64,000 nt of DNA from Sanderia malayensis (Eukaryota; Cnidaria; Scyphozoa; Semaeostomeae; Pelagiidae). Location of the stretch: assembly GCA_013076295.1 (NCBI GenBank), contig RQOL01000531.1:434001-498000 (forward strand). Direction: 5' to 3'. Position numbers and translations under genes: made by a program. Below the pieces are notes generated by a model. It did no database searches. It was not told the DNA's origin and was given only the letters and a program-made list of their open reading frames with translations. This document shows positions 13,501-26,056 of the stretch, piece after piece. Within the stretch, counting starts at the first letter, position 1. Each line of letters begins with the position of its first letter.

Positions 13501-16500
13501 CGTGACGATTTTCTTTGGGCCCGGAGTCGGTTTCGTTGCGGGTGGATCTCTTCTTCGCGTTTACGTCGATCTGATTCAGGTAATTGTTTTATTTCTCTAA
13601 TGCTGATTTGACATTGATTTAGTTGGCAATTGCTTTGTATATTGTATAATCAATCTGTTATCATGGTTTGAGACCGATTGACATGTCTTATTGCATGTAT
13701 GTGCTAATTTGGTGGTGTGGCCTGGTGATGGTCACTGCGCTTCGTATCAATTCTTTGTAGGCCATGCTATTGTAACATTCAGATTCTACAGACCATTGAC
13801 TCTCTATATCATCAAGACTAAGTGTTTTGGAATTGACGTGCCAGGGTCACATGCATAAAGCTCATGCTTAGAGGAGCATAACTTCCAAGCTTAATTGACA
13901 ATTATCTGAATATAAAGTAATAATCTAAATGAAGTTCCTAATCAATACGTTACACCTTCTCCAGTTGGAACCCACATACAGTCTGAACCACGAACTACAA
14001 GCTATCATGCAACTCAGCTGTTTACTTTCCAAGGTCGATAAATCAGTACCCAGAATTTCTGGGAGGAAGAGTCCTTACAAACTTGGCCCCATTGATAACA
14101 GTTGAAATGGCTACCCAGCATAAATATTCTCACTTATTATTTTTACTAACTTGCTTGTTTGTTTCCTTGTTTGGTTTCTCATTGCTTGTTTATCCATTTA
14201 TTAATCTGTATATTTTTACTGCCGTATTTTTAGCCTGTTGGTTTGAATATGAGTCCGGATGACCCAAGATGGATTGGAGCCTGGTGGCTGGGCCACTTCT
14301 CTGGAGGTCTATTGATATTTGTGACATCCTGTGCCTTATTTGCCTACCCTCGCCACATGCCAGGATCTCGGGCCGTGCGCATACGGGCCATCCGGGAAGG
14401 CACGATCCGGCCTGAAGATACAAGGATCCAGGGAAAACTGAAGGACATGCTACCGGCTACGATCAGCTTGCTGAAAAATCCCACATACGTGTTCAACACA
14501 CTTGCCTTGTCGTGTTGTACCATCATTGCTACGGGCCTTGGACCATTCATTGTCAAGTACATACAGTCACATTTCGGAGCATCTAATTCAAGTGCCGGAA
14601 TTGCGGTCGGTGCCACGTTAATACCTGGTACAGCCGGTGGCATTGTTATGGGCAGTGTGCTTATGAAACGACTCAAAGGCAGAGATTCGTGCCAAACTGC
14701 AACAAAGTACTGCTTCATCTTCCAACTCTTCGCCTTGTTCAGTGTTGCATCCTTCCTTATACCAGGCTGTCAGCCTCCGACCATAGCTGGTATACACACG
14801 CCTTATTTTGACAGGTAAATACTGCATTCATCCGTCTTTTTAAGAGATCTTTTGATTATTTGCATACAAGCATGTTTGCTCGTCCCTGGAAATCTTCTGT
14901 GGGTCTCCAAGAAATGACACGAAGTGAGCTCCATAGGTTCACAAAAGCCACATTTCTTTCAACAGCAAATAATGGTGCTAGCATTGTCCTACCATTTCAA
15001 TCAATTAAATAGATATCTTATTAAAGGATTTTTTAGATTATTTATGTAGCTAATCCATTGAGGTCTGGTAAAGAATTGATTTTGATTGTTGATGGATAGT
15101 TGAGATCACTGAGATGCTATTCAGTTTTTCAAATATCTAGATGACCCGAAAGTGCCATTCGGGTCATCTAGATATTTGAGGACCTCGTCCAAGACAAGCA
15201 ACGTGGTGCTGTGCCATGTAATAAGCGTGCTGTTTTCAAATAGACGCATTGTAGGTTCAGCGCCATTAGACAGAGGGCCTTGAGATTCTGTAGCTGCTCG
15301 AAAGTTTTGTCTTTTCTTGAACATTGTGATATATTTCCAATAGAGGCCCCTCACAAAACCACACAGAGATAGGGAGGAAGAGGGAGGGAGGGAGAGAACA
15401 GGGGGGGCAAGTTTGTTGTGGACCGTTTCCTGAATATGGTCTTAAAAGATCAGTGATATGTTTCTGTTGCTTTTTCTTCCTCCTGTTCATTGATTTGTTA
15501 AAAAAGAATCTTTGACAAAATAATTCAATATTGCCAGATATTATTGTCTTTCTTTCTTTTCACATTTGTGAGCACAGTACAGTAGACCGTACAGGGGTTC
15601 TTTGTGATAAAGGGACCAGAAATTTAGTTCGTAATAACGAAAGTTCGTTGTACTGAGTGTTCGTTGTAGCTACAGAGAGTATTTTCAGAAATATTTTATA
15701 GTCAAAATTTAAGGAACCGGACTTTCAGTTCGTAATAGCGGGAAGTTCGTTAAAGCGGGATTCCACTGTATTCTCTTTTGTTATTCTTGTTTGCAGTGGA
15801 GGAGAAGTTGGTAATCTGACGTCATCATGCAACTCTGGTTGTTCTTGCGATGCTGTTCAGTATTCGCCTGTTTGTGGTATTGACGATATATCATATTTTG
15901 CCCCTTGTCACGCCGGCTGTAAGAAGAAAATATCTAAAACGGTACGTGAAAACATTACACTAAACTTAACTTGAACCCATTTCAACTTTATTCCATACCC
16001 TGTTTTGTATGCTGTTCATATGTCAAGTCGACAGAACCCCGTATTTTACTGCCCTATGTTGCCGGTTTTGCGATATTTAACTATTTGTATTTCCAGTTTT
16101 ACTGGTTTTTTTAACCTGCGCTATTGATTTACTATTTGTTTTGGTTGGCAACTGGCTTGACCTGGAGGAAGCCAATGGCAAACGGGGGTGGGGGTATATA
16201 CCCCAGGAGCAAGCGGGTGTTAACATGACAGAGAAGCGGATGCAATAAATAGTGAAATGCTTTAAGTTTGAACTTTAAGGTCGAATTGCAAGGAATTACA
16301 AAACTGGGAGTAAAACAGGCAATGCAAATGGTTACAGTCCGTAACAGAGGCAGTAAACGTTTCTTAGGGTAGTAAAGCAGGCAATAAATTATGTTGTTTT
16401 CATATTCCTTACTGAGTTCTGCACAAAATCTATAACGTATAAATCTATGTTTTTCATCTCAATCCTAGGAGTATGCTGATTGCAGTTGCATTAATCCATC

Positions 16501-18156
16501 CTTTAATGGCTCGTACGGCCAGCAAGTAAATAATTCCAACAAAAATCATATCAATGTGATTACGAAAATAACTGTTGTACAAGGATTGTGTGATAGGAAA
16601 TGCAAGAGTATGATTCCATTCCTTGTCGGTGCATTGTTAATTTTATTGCTTAGTTTTATCAATGCCATTCCAAGCAAAATGGTCGTCATGAGGTAAGTAT
16701 TTTGATTTTTGATCTATTTTTGTTTACATTTGTGTTCAGTAGACCATATATTCGATTCTTCTTTGGGGCACAATGGCACAATCCTTTCCTCGGGGTCCTG
16801 AATATTTGCATCGTTTCCCCCTCCACTTTTCAACTCCCCTCAGATGTTTGTTTTTGGTTGTTGATTCTGGTTACAATCTTTTTTATTCCAAAACCTTTTT
16901 CACCCGAGCAAGTTTCTAACTCCCCAATTGTTCTATTTCACTGCCACAAACAAGTGTAAAACTCATAAACCAATGGCCAGATTTGTAAAGCTGTTGAGAT
17001 TTAGTGCGTGGACAACGTGTAATATAATTGTGTGACTGCAGGTAGAGAGTGGAGTTAGAGTTGGAAAAGCTGTAGAAAAGCAAGTCGTTGTATGGGCAAG
17101 TGGAGATAGTCGGATAGGAAAATTTGAGGCCATTTTATTTTCTATCCATTCTTGCAACTCCGTTACGGTTCTTATTGAAAAGTGCTTTTCTGCGTAGGTG
17201 CGTTCCTGATAACGAGAGAGCTTACGCCTTGGGTGTTCAGTGGATTTTCATGAGTCTTCTCGGTTCCTTACCTGGCCCTGTTTTGTTTGGAATTTTCATC
17301 GACAAATCGTGCGACCTCTGGGAACAGACCTGTTCTGGAACGGGAAATTGCCTGGAATACAACAATGTCAAATTGAGTTATATGCTTTGTGGTGCTACAT
17401 TCTTATTCTCATGTGAGTAGACCTGCTATTTTTGCTTACATTTGAATCTCTTTGTACATTTGGTAAATAGTGGAAAATGCAAAGTTTACTTTAATCGACG
17501 AAGTTTCGAGGAACGTGGAACACTTACTTAGTGAACACGATCAAGAGTATAGAAGAAACTTGAGTTAATTTGTATACTTAATTTTTTAATACTCGATCTG
17601 GGATATTTTGCGTCTAGTTCATCGGTGTTGCAGCAGGGCCGAATTTCTACCTTGAACCAAACAAGTTACCGTGTTAAATACTGTTTTCGATGCAAATATT
17701 TTGACATTGATAAATGTTGTCCATTGTTTTCGTTCAATTTCTCGATATGTCAGTCACTTTTCTATCATTCCTGATGTGATCTGTGTTATAATTATGCTGC
17801 AGCAATTCAAGATTTGTTCCTCAGTAACTCGAATATTACTTTTCGGGGTTTATCTTTACTTTGGTTGATTTGTTTCATGAATTGTGGTCTTTCTTGTTTC
17901 AGTTTTATCTGCTTTGTTCTACTTTTTGTCCTGGAAGCTGTACAAACCGCTGCCCAAATTGCAGCTCGACCTGGACAATCTTAGTGAATATCATAATGAT
18001 AATGTTGATGAGAAAAAGGTCGATAGTGGCTCATTGAGCATGTCCAATGCCACTGATGCAACACTGGTGGAGGATGTCGATGAAGATCTTCATTCAACGA
18101 TGCAAAATATGCTACCCGTTGCCAAACCACTGCTTATGTATGAAACAATGATATAA
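10570..18156 (+). CDS. SLCO-like: Organic anion transporting polypeptide (SLCO/OATP family)
   Basis: Seven exons (10570-10792, 13011-13579, 14234-14814, 15797-15941, 16469-16692, 17198-17412, 17903-18156) join in phase to 736 residues, normal for OATPs. The first ATG at 10570 follows an in-frame TAA at 10543. The family signature DPRWIGAWWLGHFSGG lies at about residues 274-289. A Kazal-like cysteine-rich extracellular loop (about 459-520) contains CGIDDISYFAPC, CKKK and CSC elements. A late VPDNERAYALGVQW / PGPVLFGIFID stretch matches the last OATP helices. The rest is consistent with 12 membrane helices, a cytosolic N terminus and an acidic cytosolic tail. Known role of the family: sodium-independent uptake of amphipathic organic anions (steroid conjugates, bile-salt-like compounds, toxins) at the plasma membrane. 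The exact subfamily and substrate cannot be told. Introns hold two MITEs, a pogo-like MITE and a perfect hairpin. Confidence 0.95.
10812..10860. repeat. TA-rich simple repeat
   Basis: Tandem TATATATTAT units just inside SLCO intron 1, ending in a pure TA run. Confidence 0.8.
10906..11494. mobile_element. Diverged long MITE of the CACGTTTTTTT group
   Basis: Lies in SLCO intron 1 with TA on both sides (10904-10905, 11495-11496). The left end CTCACCCATTTTTTTATGAG and the right end, with two TTTCTTATAA words before TTAGGTG, are inverted relatives of each other and of the 402-bp MITE ends. The word GTTTCTTA recurs inside (for example near 11019 and 11388). The 589-bp interior differs from the shorter copies, so this is either a separate subfamily or an element with an insertion. 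Confidence 0.5.
11848..12236. mobile_element. MITE, CACGTTTTTTT-type, copy 2
   Basis: A 389-bp copy of the element at 3810-4211, in SLCO intron 1, in the same orientation and collinear along its length. It differs by scattered substitutions and small gaps, such as loss of a short AGAAAAAAACGTG-like stretch. TA flanks at 11846-11847 and 12237-12238. Its presence in an intron close to a second family member (10906-11494) shows repeated insertion into this gene. Confidence 0.82.
15130..15178. other. Perfect 21-bp-arm hairpin in SLCO intron 3
   Basis: 15130-15150 and 15158-15178 are exact reverse complements, separated by the 7-nt loop AGTGCCA. The arms include ATCTAGATGACCCGAA. Flanking sequence does not pair further, so the structure is short and sharp-edged. 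It could be a pre-miRNA-like stem, the core of a tiny foldback transposon, or a recent palindromic duplication. No transcript evidence is available here. Confidence 0.85.
15371..15408 (+). other. G-rich tract, possible G-quadruplex
   Basis: Four or more runs of at least three G lie within about 38 bases (AGGGAGGGAGGGAGAGAACA followed by seven G). The loop lengths are 1, 1 and 8, borderline for the standard quadruplex rule. It lies in SLCO intron 3 on the coding strand. Confidence 0.35.
15580..15768. mobile_element. Pogo/Tigger-like MITE in SLCO intron 3
   Basis: A 189-bp element flanked by TA. The right end (GCGGGATTCCACTG) is the reverse complement of the CAGTGGAATCCCGC terminus seen at 27487, while the left end (CAGTAGACCGTA) has decayed. 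Subterminal GTTCGT/ACGAA words recur inside, as in the larger element at 27487-29955. No coding capacity. Confidence 0.7.
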
Positions 18157-21100
18157 AGAGGTATAATATAAGCATTTATTTGAACGTGTTATGTTTTATT
18201 TCTGTTGTTGGTTGAGTCGGCGTTTTTAGTTTCTTTTTGCGTGATTAATTTTTATCGGGGCTTTTTTGTGTTTACTATGTTATAGTGTTACACTTGCTTC
18301 CTATTGTACGACGGTTTTTTATATTTATTTGCTTTAGCGTGTGCTTTTGGGATTTTTGATAGTTAGAAGTTGTTTCCCAGCGTGATGGCCTGAACCCAAG
18401 CAACATGGCGTTTATTACCGCACATTTACTACCCACAAAGCTCCACGTAAGCAGCAACTGAATCAAACCTCAATGGTCCGTTGTAAATGCTTGCTTTTGA
18501 ATAGTTGTTTTAGTTATGTTTTCTCAAAATTAATTATTGCGAGATCATATATAGTTTCCAGGATGAAAACTATGATGCTTTCGTATTTTGTTAGTACCAC
18601 AGACAAGGTAGTACTGGGGGTTTCTTTCCATTGGCTTCGTTGGCTGTTGAGTTATGTAATTTTTGTTTTTCACTGACAATTTTTTTGTGCTGCTGTGCCC
18701 TAGAGGATTGTTGTCCATGATAATCAGAGAGGATTAGAAAGCTAGCTACCAATGATTATAATAAGCGTGTGTTTTGCTTTTCACATACCCCAAGAGTCAT
18801 CTGCAAAGGATTCTTTGCATATTGCTCTTTCAACTGAATTTTGAGACCAATGTTTTATTGTTTGAAACAATAATTGAACATAATCTTCCGGGTGTAATGC
18901 AGCTACAATTACAAATAATCTGATCGAATTTGCTTTTTTTATGCAACGTGTTGATCGCGTTGTTAATATGGAGGAACAAACCTATGCACTTCGGAAAACG
19001 AGGCCAATTGAAAATGTTAATTTGTTTCATAAAGTCTCCATGTTATTGAGATATATATACGACGGTCATTGTAGTTAAAGTGTCAAGTTATTAGTCCTGT
19101 TTGCAGGCAATCCGTTGACTTGGGGCATTTTTAATGCTATACAAGTAAGAATCTATGCCGTTTAGTTTAAATCATTGATTAAAGCAGTGGAATCGTGATA
19201 TAAAGACCTTCTTTAATTTTTGACCCCTGACTCTTGACCCTTAAAAGCAACGAACGAATAATTTTCTATAGGAGCTCGTTAAATTGAGAGTAAATTTTCC
19301 CTTTGGCAATTCAAAGAAGACAGGATAAGAAACTTGCCAAAATGTTGGAAGTCGTATTCAGGCATCCCCCCTCACTCTCTCTGTGGTATTGGTTATATGG
19401 GAAACGGGGGTTACTATAGTTACATAGTTATATTGAGGTTTACTGCATTTATTTGTTAAAGATGATTTCTAGTTATTAATTTTTTATCGTTATTATGATT
19501 ACGATTACGTTTATGATTAAGTTTTTTATGTTTATGTGTGATGTAAATATGTAAAACTGTTTGAGATACTCTTTACTGTGAATAATTACTTAACATAAGA
19601 AAACAGAGTTTGTCTACTTAATAATAATCGTATATTTGTAGAAGCAGAAACGATTGTAAGATAAATGACAATTTTAGGCACATTAGGGACAACTTGAAAA
19701 ACAGTCAATTATTTTGTTATAAGAAACCAGTACTCGAAAATCAGAAACTGCAGTACTCGAGGCAAAAATCTTAAGAAACTGACTTAATTTTGAAAATATA
19801 TAAACATTCAGAACTCGTGTTTTTTTCCTTGAAAGTTTTGGGTTTGGTCGGGTAAAGCTTGGTGAAAATCGTGAAATTTTCCTGAGAAACTCTTCAGAAA
19901 CTTGAGTTCTGAAATTTCCTAATGTCTTTAGAAGACTAGAATTTCCACTTTGCAATGGTTACTATATTTAACTGAGAACATGTAGATCCCAGATCGCATT
20001 TGTACATGAGAGTGCATTGCAAATAATTGATGTAGCAATTTTTCGTGGATGCCTTTTGTGTTCAACATGAAATTTATATTTTGTTGTGCGGTATAATTGA
20101 TAACAATGTTTTGCTTTGGAATATTGTATGTGTATATGTACCACTTATCTATGACCAGAGACCCGATAATGTTACAAACCACTGCATTGTACTCCGAATG
20201 TTATGGGTGCAACACCCCATTTATTGTCGCAATATTAAAGTTGGATTTACGATTTTAGTGACATCTTAATGGTTTGCATTGAATTCAAAATATTTAGATA
20301 TAACATCGTTTATGGAATAAAGTTAAAATAACCTTCTAGATCTTTTTTTTATTTTTCATCTTTTTGTTAAAAAAAAGGGATCAAAAAAGTTAGTTTAAAT
20401 TTATTCCATAAAGGTTATTATATCTAAATATTTTAAAGTACGGATTTATACACATTTAAAACGGCAATATTGTGCGTCACTGAGATGTGGAACCGCAATT
20501 TGAATGCTGCGCGCGCAGGTTTGGGTGCTTCAGAGCCCAAATACCATTTTTGTGTTAACTATAGCGTTCTTACATTACGTTCGTACTCTTGCATTTTGGT
20601 TATCAGAAGCACTCCGAAGTAGAAACTCCATGTCACACCACAATGAAAGTACGCGATGGAGAATCCTTAATTAGTTTCCGTCCATCAATGAAAAAACGAC
20701 TGACACATTCGTGTCTGCTTCGTTGCCATGGGACGAATGGTGCGACGCGTATACATGCAGGCTTTCCTGCAACCCCGCCATCTGTGACATCACAAACTCA
20801 TTCAAGGATTTTATCTTCGTCAACGGCTTTTTATATAAACATAGATCATTTGATTTATCGCATACATCCATATGCTCTTTGCATTAAACTATATAACAAA
20901 AATATATAAGAAAAAATAAAATATAATTGATATAAACGCTCTGTACTTTGTACATCGCTGTAACACTGCAACACTTCTCATGTAATAACAAAATATATAC
21001 ACATAAATATATATATATGTGTATCTATATGGATGTATAGAATGACTTTCTGATTTATCCTTTTCAAGCTAATACGTCCTGGAGGTAGCTTTGTTTATGC

Positions 21101-21191
21101 CTTTCTGGTGCATGGCTCCTGCCGCCCAAATTCAGCAGCACAATGACTAAATTCAGTGAAATATTTTTCGTTAATATAATGTTATCATTTG
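18157..21191. other. Tail-to-tail intergenic region
   Basis: Separates the 3' end of SLCO (+) from the 3' end of the coiled-coil gene (-), so it must contain both 3' untranslated regions and no promoter for either. I see no protein-like frame. It holds a foldback element (20287-20434), a diverged stretch rich in AAGAAACT words at 19705-19920, and TA-rich repeats near 20990-21020. Confidence 0.5.
20287..20434. mobile_element. Small foldback (palindromic) element
   Basis: The two halves are imperfect reverse complements. The left arm begins AAAATATTTAGATATAA and continues through TTTATGGAATAAA; the right arm carries TTTATTCCATAAA and ends TTATATCTAAATATTTT. Arms are about 55 bp with a short T/A-rich centre. 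No target duplication is evident. Confidence 0.65.
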
Positions 21192-24100
21192 TCATAGATC
21201 TTCATCATCAAAGTCAAGTTCGCTTCCTTCGTTGATCGATGAAACTGAAAAGGGAAAGAAATCAATCACTAACCTTGCAAAGTCAGTAAAACTTATTTTA
21301 TAGCTATTTGAGTTTTTAAAACGATGAAATAGGGCGAAGTGACGGAAAATTTATAACACCTTTCATATTTCATAATTGTAAATTGATGCACGATACCCTT
21401 TTGACATTTTGCAACCAAAAGTAACATAACACTGGTAAAGTAAAATAAAAGTATCTAATCTATTAATGAAAGTGCTGCTCTACTAAGGTTCTTTTGACAG
21501 ATTCCGTGTAGGATTTTGCTAGTCAGAATTCGAGAGAACTGAGAGCCAATGACAGTCACATTGTCTTTTACTGAGAGTCAGTGACATTTCCATCTATCCT
21601 TATATTTTGTAATTCCCAGAAGCCTCTTGGACAAGCACAAAGTGGACAACTGATTAAAATTGAAGTCACAACACAAAAGAACAAAATTCAAAATTTCACA
21701 GAAAGGTAACAAAACAATGTGGTCAAGTTTTCCTCAAACTCCAATTATCATGAGCCTGGATAACTCGAGCCGAGCGAACTATTTGATTGGTTCCTTTACG
21801 AGTTGGGGTTATCGCGAATTTACTGTAACTAGAAAATGTTTTAGGTGAAGGGATCATCTATTTCACTTACAAAATCCAAAATAATCCTCAATAGTTTGTT
21901 TAATGGGTATATAACCCTAGAAAATCAACTCGTTGCATATCAGTTGGCTGGCAGCCTGTGCGTGGTGCTTAATTTAAATGTGTTTGCCAAAATCACATTC
22001 ATCATAACCAGATAAACTTACATGATGGCAGATCAATGAATTGCTGCATGGTTTGAAATTCAGTTGTGTTAAATTCATCCTTGCTTGTGTTTTCTCCTTC
22101 TTCTTCTTCTTCGCTTTTCTTTCTGCCGCGATGTCCTGTTGCATTTGATGGTAATGGTTTGAGTATCGGCAACGTTCTACTCTTTTCGATTTTCTTACTC
22201 AAGTCAATCATTTTGACAAGTGCGTTTGTTTTCTTAATTGAGCTCTCCCACTTTTTCCTCACCATCTCCTTGGCTTCCAATGTCTTGGATGGCCTAAGCA
22301 ACGTGTACTCTTTGCCTTCGGCCGGCAGTCCGTATGCATATCTGTCAACTTCTGGCATTTCTAATGCCGCAATTGACACATAAGTTGTGTTTACACGTTT
22401 CTGTTTTTCCCTCAAATATCTTTTACGAACCTTTCTCAACTCAGTTACGTTTGTGATGTTTCGTCTCAATTGATCGTCGAGCTCTTTTTTCGTTTCGTAA
22501 AGCTGTTTCTCAAATGTCTGCCTTTGTTGTGTGTTGATTGTCTCCTCAATTCTTCGCCTCCTCTGCTTTCGAAATATTCTGCCATCATCCACATAAACAG
22601 ACGATGCTTGTTGTATCCTTCGCATTGATTCATCTGTAAGAAATATTGTTTGTTCTTTTCGCCTTCTCTCGTCGTGGGAATAATTTCTTCGCGTGGTACT
22701 CCCTTCAACGTCTTCAAATGAGCTTCTTTCCATTGTTTCGCGAGATGAAATTAACGATTGGCGAAATTGTTTGTGATCAGCTTTCATAGCCGCAATTCCA
22801 TCGCTTTTGCGGTATTTAAGGCGCTCATGAGGGTGAGGTGGCCGATCGTTTGCCTGCAAATTTCGATGATTCCTTGTTGCTTCGCTCAACAATTGCACAT
22901 GCATTGATCGTCCTTGGTGTTGTCGTAAGTTTTGCTCAGCCGTTGATACTGTATAGAAAATAAATAACAAACGTCAAACACTTAAGGGAGTAATTATGGT
23001 TTGTTTTACGTTTGATTTTTCAATTTATATAGATCGCTTATTGGCGAACGGGATTCGCCCTATAATCTGAATGTTTAACAAACTCATTACGAAATCCTGC
23101 AATTTACCACCAAGCACGCGTTTCCAATAGAACCACAGATCAAGAAAAGCATGATCAAAAATGAAGAAAAACGTGTTTTATGTGTTCTTATTGACAGTAC
23201 TTTTAGATGATGTTTTTCAAATTGTAAGAGCTCTGTTAAGTTAACATGGTATGGTTCAATGAAATGCAATTGGTTGAGTTCATGTGATTAAAAATATTTG
23301 ATTTAATAGCTGTATCAATGCAAGGAAAATAAATATACAGCTACAAACAATTATTACAACAAAGGTCTTTCTGCACACAAAACAGACCTCTTTTAAAGGA
23401 ATATCGTCAACAAGCTTGAAGCTCCATTTATCATACCAGGTACCTTTTCAATTATTACCTAGCAAATTCAATTTGCATGGCATAATTAAATCTAATTGTT
23501 CAACCAGTTGATTTCAATTGTCTACGTTCAACAAAAGAGCTTGTCCCATATGAATTATAGAATTCAGGCTGCATATCAACATTAATATCTCAACCATAAG
23601 ATATTTCTAGGGTTTTAAGTTTATTTGGTATTGCCTTTGAAATCAGGACTAACTTTCCATGTTCTGATGCACTACTACAGTTTAGAAAAAATTATTTTCC
23701 CAACCCAATCAGTTCAAAAAAGTAATACCAGGCCCAAGTTATATATCAACTGGAATTTAAGATGAAAAGTTGGGATTTTGCTGGTCTGCAGAGTGTGGCA
23801 CTTTCAGCCGAGATCTCGGGTGCACAGAGATGTGCTGGCCAAGTGCGAATGAAAGTTAAAATATTTGTCAGGTGCACCTGTCAAGTGCAAACAAAATGCG
23901 GTGAAATGCAAAATATTTATATATTGTAAAATGCTAAAAGGAAATTTTAGATTTAGGCCTCCAGAACAGGAACAGACGCTGTCGTAAATTGTAAACCTAT
24001 TTTGAAAATATTCCAAAAAGTGGTGTAATGAGTGATCTAGAACTTGGGCCTTGGCCCTCAGGGGATATTTTCAACGCAAGCAAACTGAACATAAAAAAAT

Positions 24101-24455
24101 AACAGGAGAGGGGGAAGTAGATAACAATATGCAACACAAACAACTTACGTCCAGCTGCCCTGTAAAAATTACACATTTGTGCTATAGTCAAGTTCTTTTT
24201 TACCATTTCAGGCAGATTTCCTTCGGTGATTGGTTGAGCTTTTGGCGTTACTGGTATTTGTTTACATTCATGTTGATTAGTATTGTCATTGTCATTCCAG
24301 CAGTCTGGTAATCTTCTTTCTGGACGAAATACATTCTGAAACTGATTTGACTTGCTTGAGCTATAATCAGCGTCCTTCTGACTGTCGTATTTCGTTGTTT
24401 TCGAAGTACTTATTCCACGAGAGTCGATAGGCCTACGATGAAACATAAACCACAT
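21192..24455 (-). CDS. Uncharacterised basic coiled-coil protein
   Basis: Three exons on the minus strand (24149-24455, 22022-22948, 21192-21244) join in phase to 428 residues. The ATG at 24455 directly follows an in-frame TAA. The protein is hydrophilic without membrane segments. Residues about 1-102 are N/D/K-rich and end KKNLTIAQMCNFYRAAG. The middle is strongly basic and helical, with runs such as RKQRRRRIEETI, KKELDDQLRRNI and RKVRKRYLREKQKR likely to form coiled coil. The C terminus is acidic (EEEEEGEN, then SELDFDDEDL at the end). I recognise no family. A good acceptor (TTTCATCGTAG) lies inside exon 1 at about 24432, so the true start may be in an upstream exon, for example the candidate at 25964-26056. 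Localisation is unknown; a cytoskeletal or nuclear role would be a guess. Confidence 0.72.
21755..21832. mobile_element. Fragment of a TAACTCGA-type pogo-like MITE
   Basis: GATAACTCGAGCC on the left and GGTTATCGCGAATTTACTGTA on the right are inverted relatives of the termini of the element at 25647-25726. The left terminus is incomplete. Confidence 0.4.
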
Positions 24456-25646
24456 TTATATTCTTTGCTTCGCTTCTCCACTTGCCGCTTCGGGCTGTTG
24501 TTTGAGGCTGCGCTGCGCTCCTGACAACCGCTTCTCGTAAATCTGCTTGACAACTAAACAAAGCGCGAGTTGACAAACGAAATTAGTGTTCATTTATGAA
24601 CCGGCCTTTTTAATTATTTTCTCAAGCCAGTCGCTAAATTACCATGAACAGTTTATTATTTTTTACCGCATAGACAGTTTTGGCAAATTGTGAACAGCTG
24701 AACAAAGTCCATTATTGAAATTAAACCCTTCCTTATCACAGGCAAATTGCACAAATTTGAATAGGAGGGCCAAGTTGACTAAGAATATTCAAATATTGAA
24801 GCTCAAATAAAGCATTTTTATGAAAAACGTGTGTAGGAAAAATTATAAATATATTATTCTCTGGTAACAGAACTAAACACGGAATGATATAAAAATATTT
24901 ACAAAATATTACCACATGTCAGCATCTTCTCGAATTATATAGAACATCAAATATAAATAGATCTCACTGAAAATGTTCAACGCAAACTGCACCTCTCGGT
25001 TGCAAAATTTCTCAAGCATGCAAGTCATGCAATATCTGACAAAATTAATCCGCGTGCACTTCATAAAGCGGGAACCAGCAAGTTCCGTGTTGAATTAACC
25101 AGTGTTCTGATTACAACTACGTGAACTGAGTCCCGTCTTTTTCCCCGCCAGTCATTGTTTGTTTCCACGAACTTATAGACAACAAATGCGGTAAGCATGG
25201 ATAACAGAACAAAATAGATTAGCATCTCCGGATCGCAATGCATAGAATTTTACTTGTGAGAATTTGAATTGCTTAGGCATTATTTCATTGACATTCTCCC
25301 GCGACAACAACGGCCCTCTTCGATGAATGACGGAGGTATGGGGGCATAGGGGCGAGTTCCCCTCACTATTTTCTCTTAAATTTTGCATAAAAAGGCGTGT
25401 CCTAGGCAAAAGGGCATGGCCACAAAAATTTTATCTTCCCCCATTTCCACATGTCCCCTGCTTCGCAACAGCTAACAACGCGATCGACTGCAATGCTAAC
25501 AAGAAGGTGCTATTTGTTTCTTATTTTCAAAAGTCGCTGCCGTGTGCAGTGACATAGCTTTACTGCAAAATTATTTCTTTGGCATAATAATGGGATCTGT
25601 TATGAGCTTCCTTCACGAAAATCGTGCAAACTGCTTGTTGTACATA

Positions 25647-25726
25647 CAGTGAAATCCCGATAACTCGAACCTTCAAAGGACAGATGAATATGGTTCGAGT
25701 TAAGAAATGTTCGCGGGTTTTTACTG
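25647..25726. mobile_element. 80-bp pogo/Tigger-like MITE
   Basis: Starts CAGTGAAATCCCGATAACTC, ends GGGTTTTTACTG, with TA on both sides. An inverted GGTTCGAGTT lies inside, matching the AACTCGAACC of the left end. It belongs to the TAACTCGAAC subfamily, distinct from the TAACGAAC subfamily at 27487. Confidence 0.7.
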
Positions 25727-25963
25727 TATTCAATTTCACGAGAAGCTGAGACATTTCAGGAACCAGCCCTGATTTTATCAGTTGGCCTACCAATCTGCTG
25801 AACGCAAAAAGTATGCATGTTTGAATCTAATTACTAAACTTGCATAACTAAAAACAAAAACATTATAATTAGTTTGTTGAATCTTTGGAGCGGAGGTAGT
25901 CACTTGTGTTTTTAAATAAAATAGCTTACATTTAAATGCATGTATATTCATCCATACACTTAC

Positions 25964-26056
25964 AAACCTTCTATCATTACTTTTTGGTTTGACTTTGGTA
26001 TTGACCACGTGTCTGCGTGATTTCCCCCTACTGCTGTAAAATTTACTATCACCCAT
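25964..26056 (-). other. Possible first coding exon
   Basis: On the minus strand ATG at 26056 opens a 31-codon basic stretch (MGDSKFYSSRGKSRRHVVNT...) ending at a consensus GTAAGT donor. A TATAAAAG box lies about 230 bp upstream. It may be the true start of the coiled-coil gene. The phase fits the acceptor at 24432 only if the weaker AAG/GTTTGT donor five bases earlier is used. No downstream exon is proven. Confidence 0.28.

Noticed and set aside
14344..14718. 124-codon frame antisense to SLCO exon 3
   Set aside because: Shadow of the OATP coding exon on the opposite strand.
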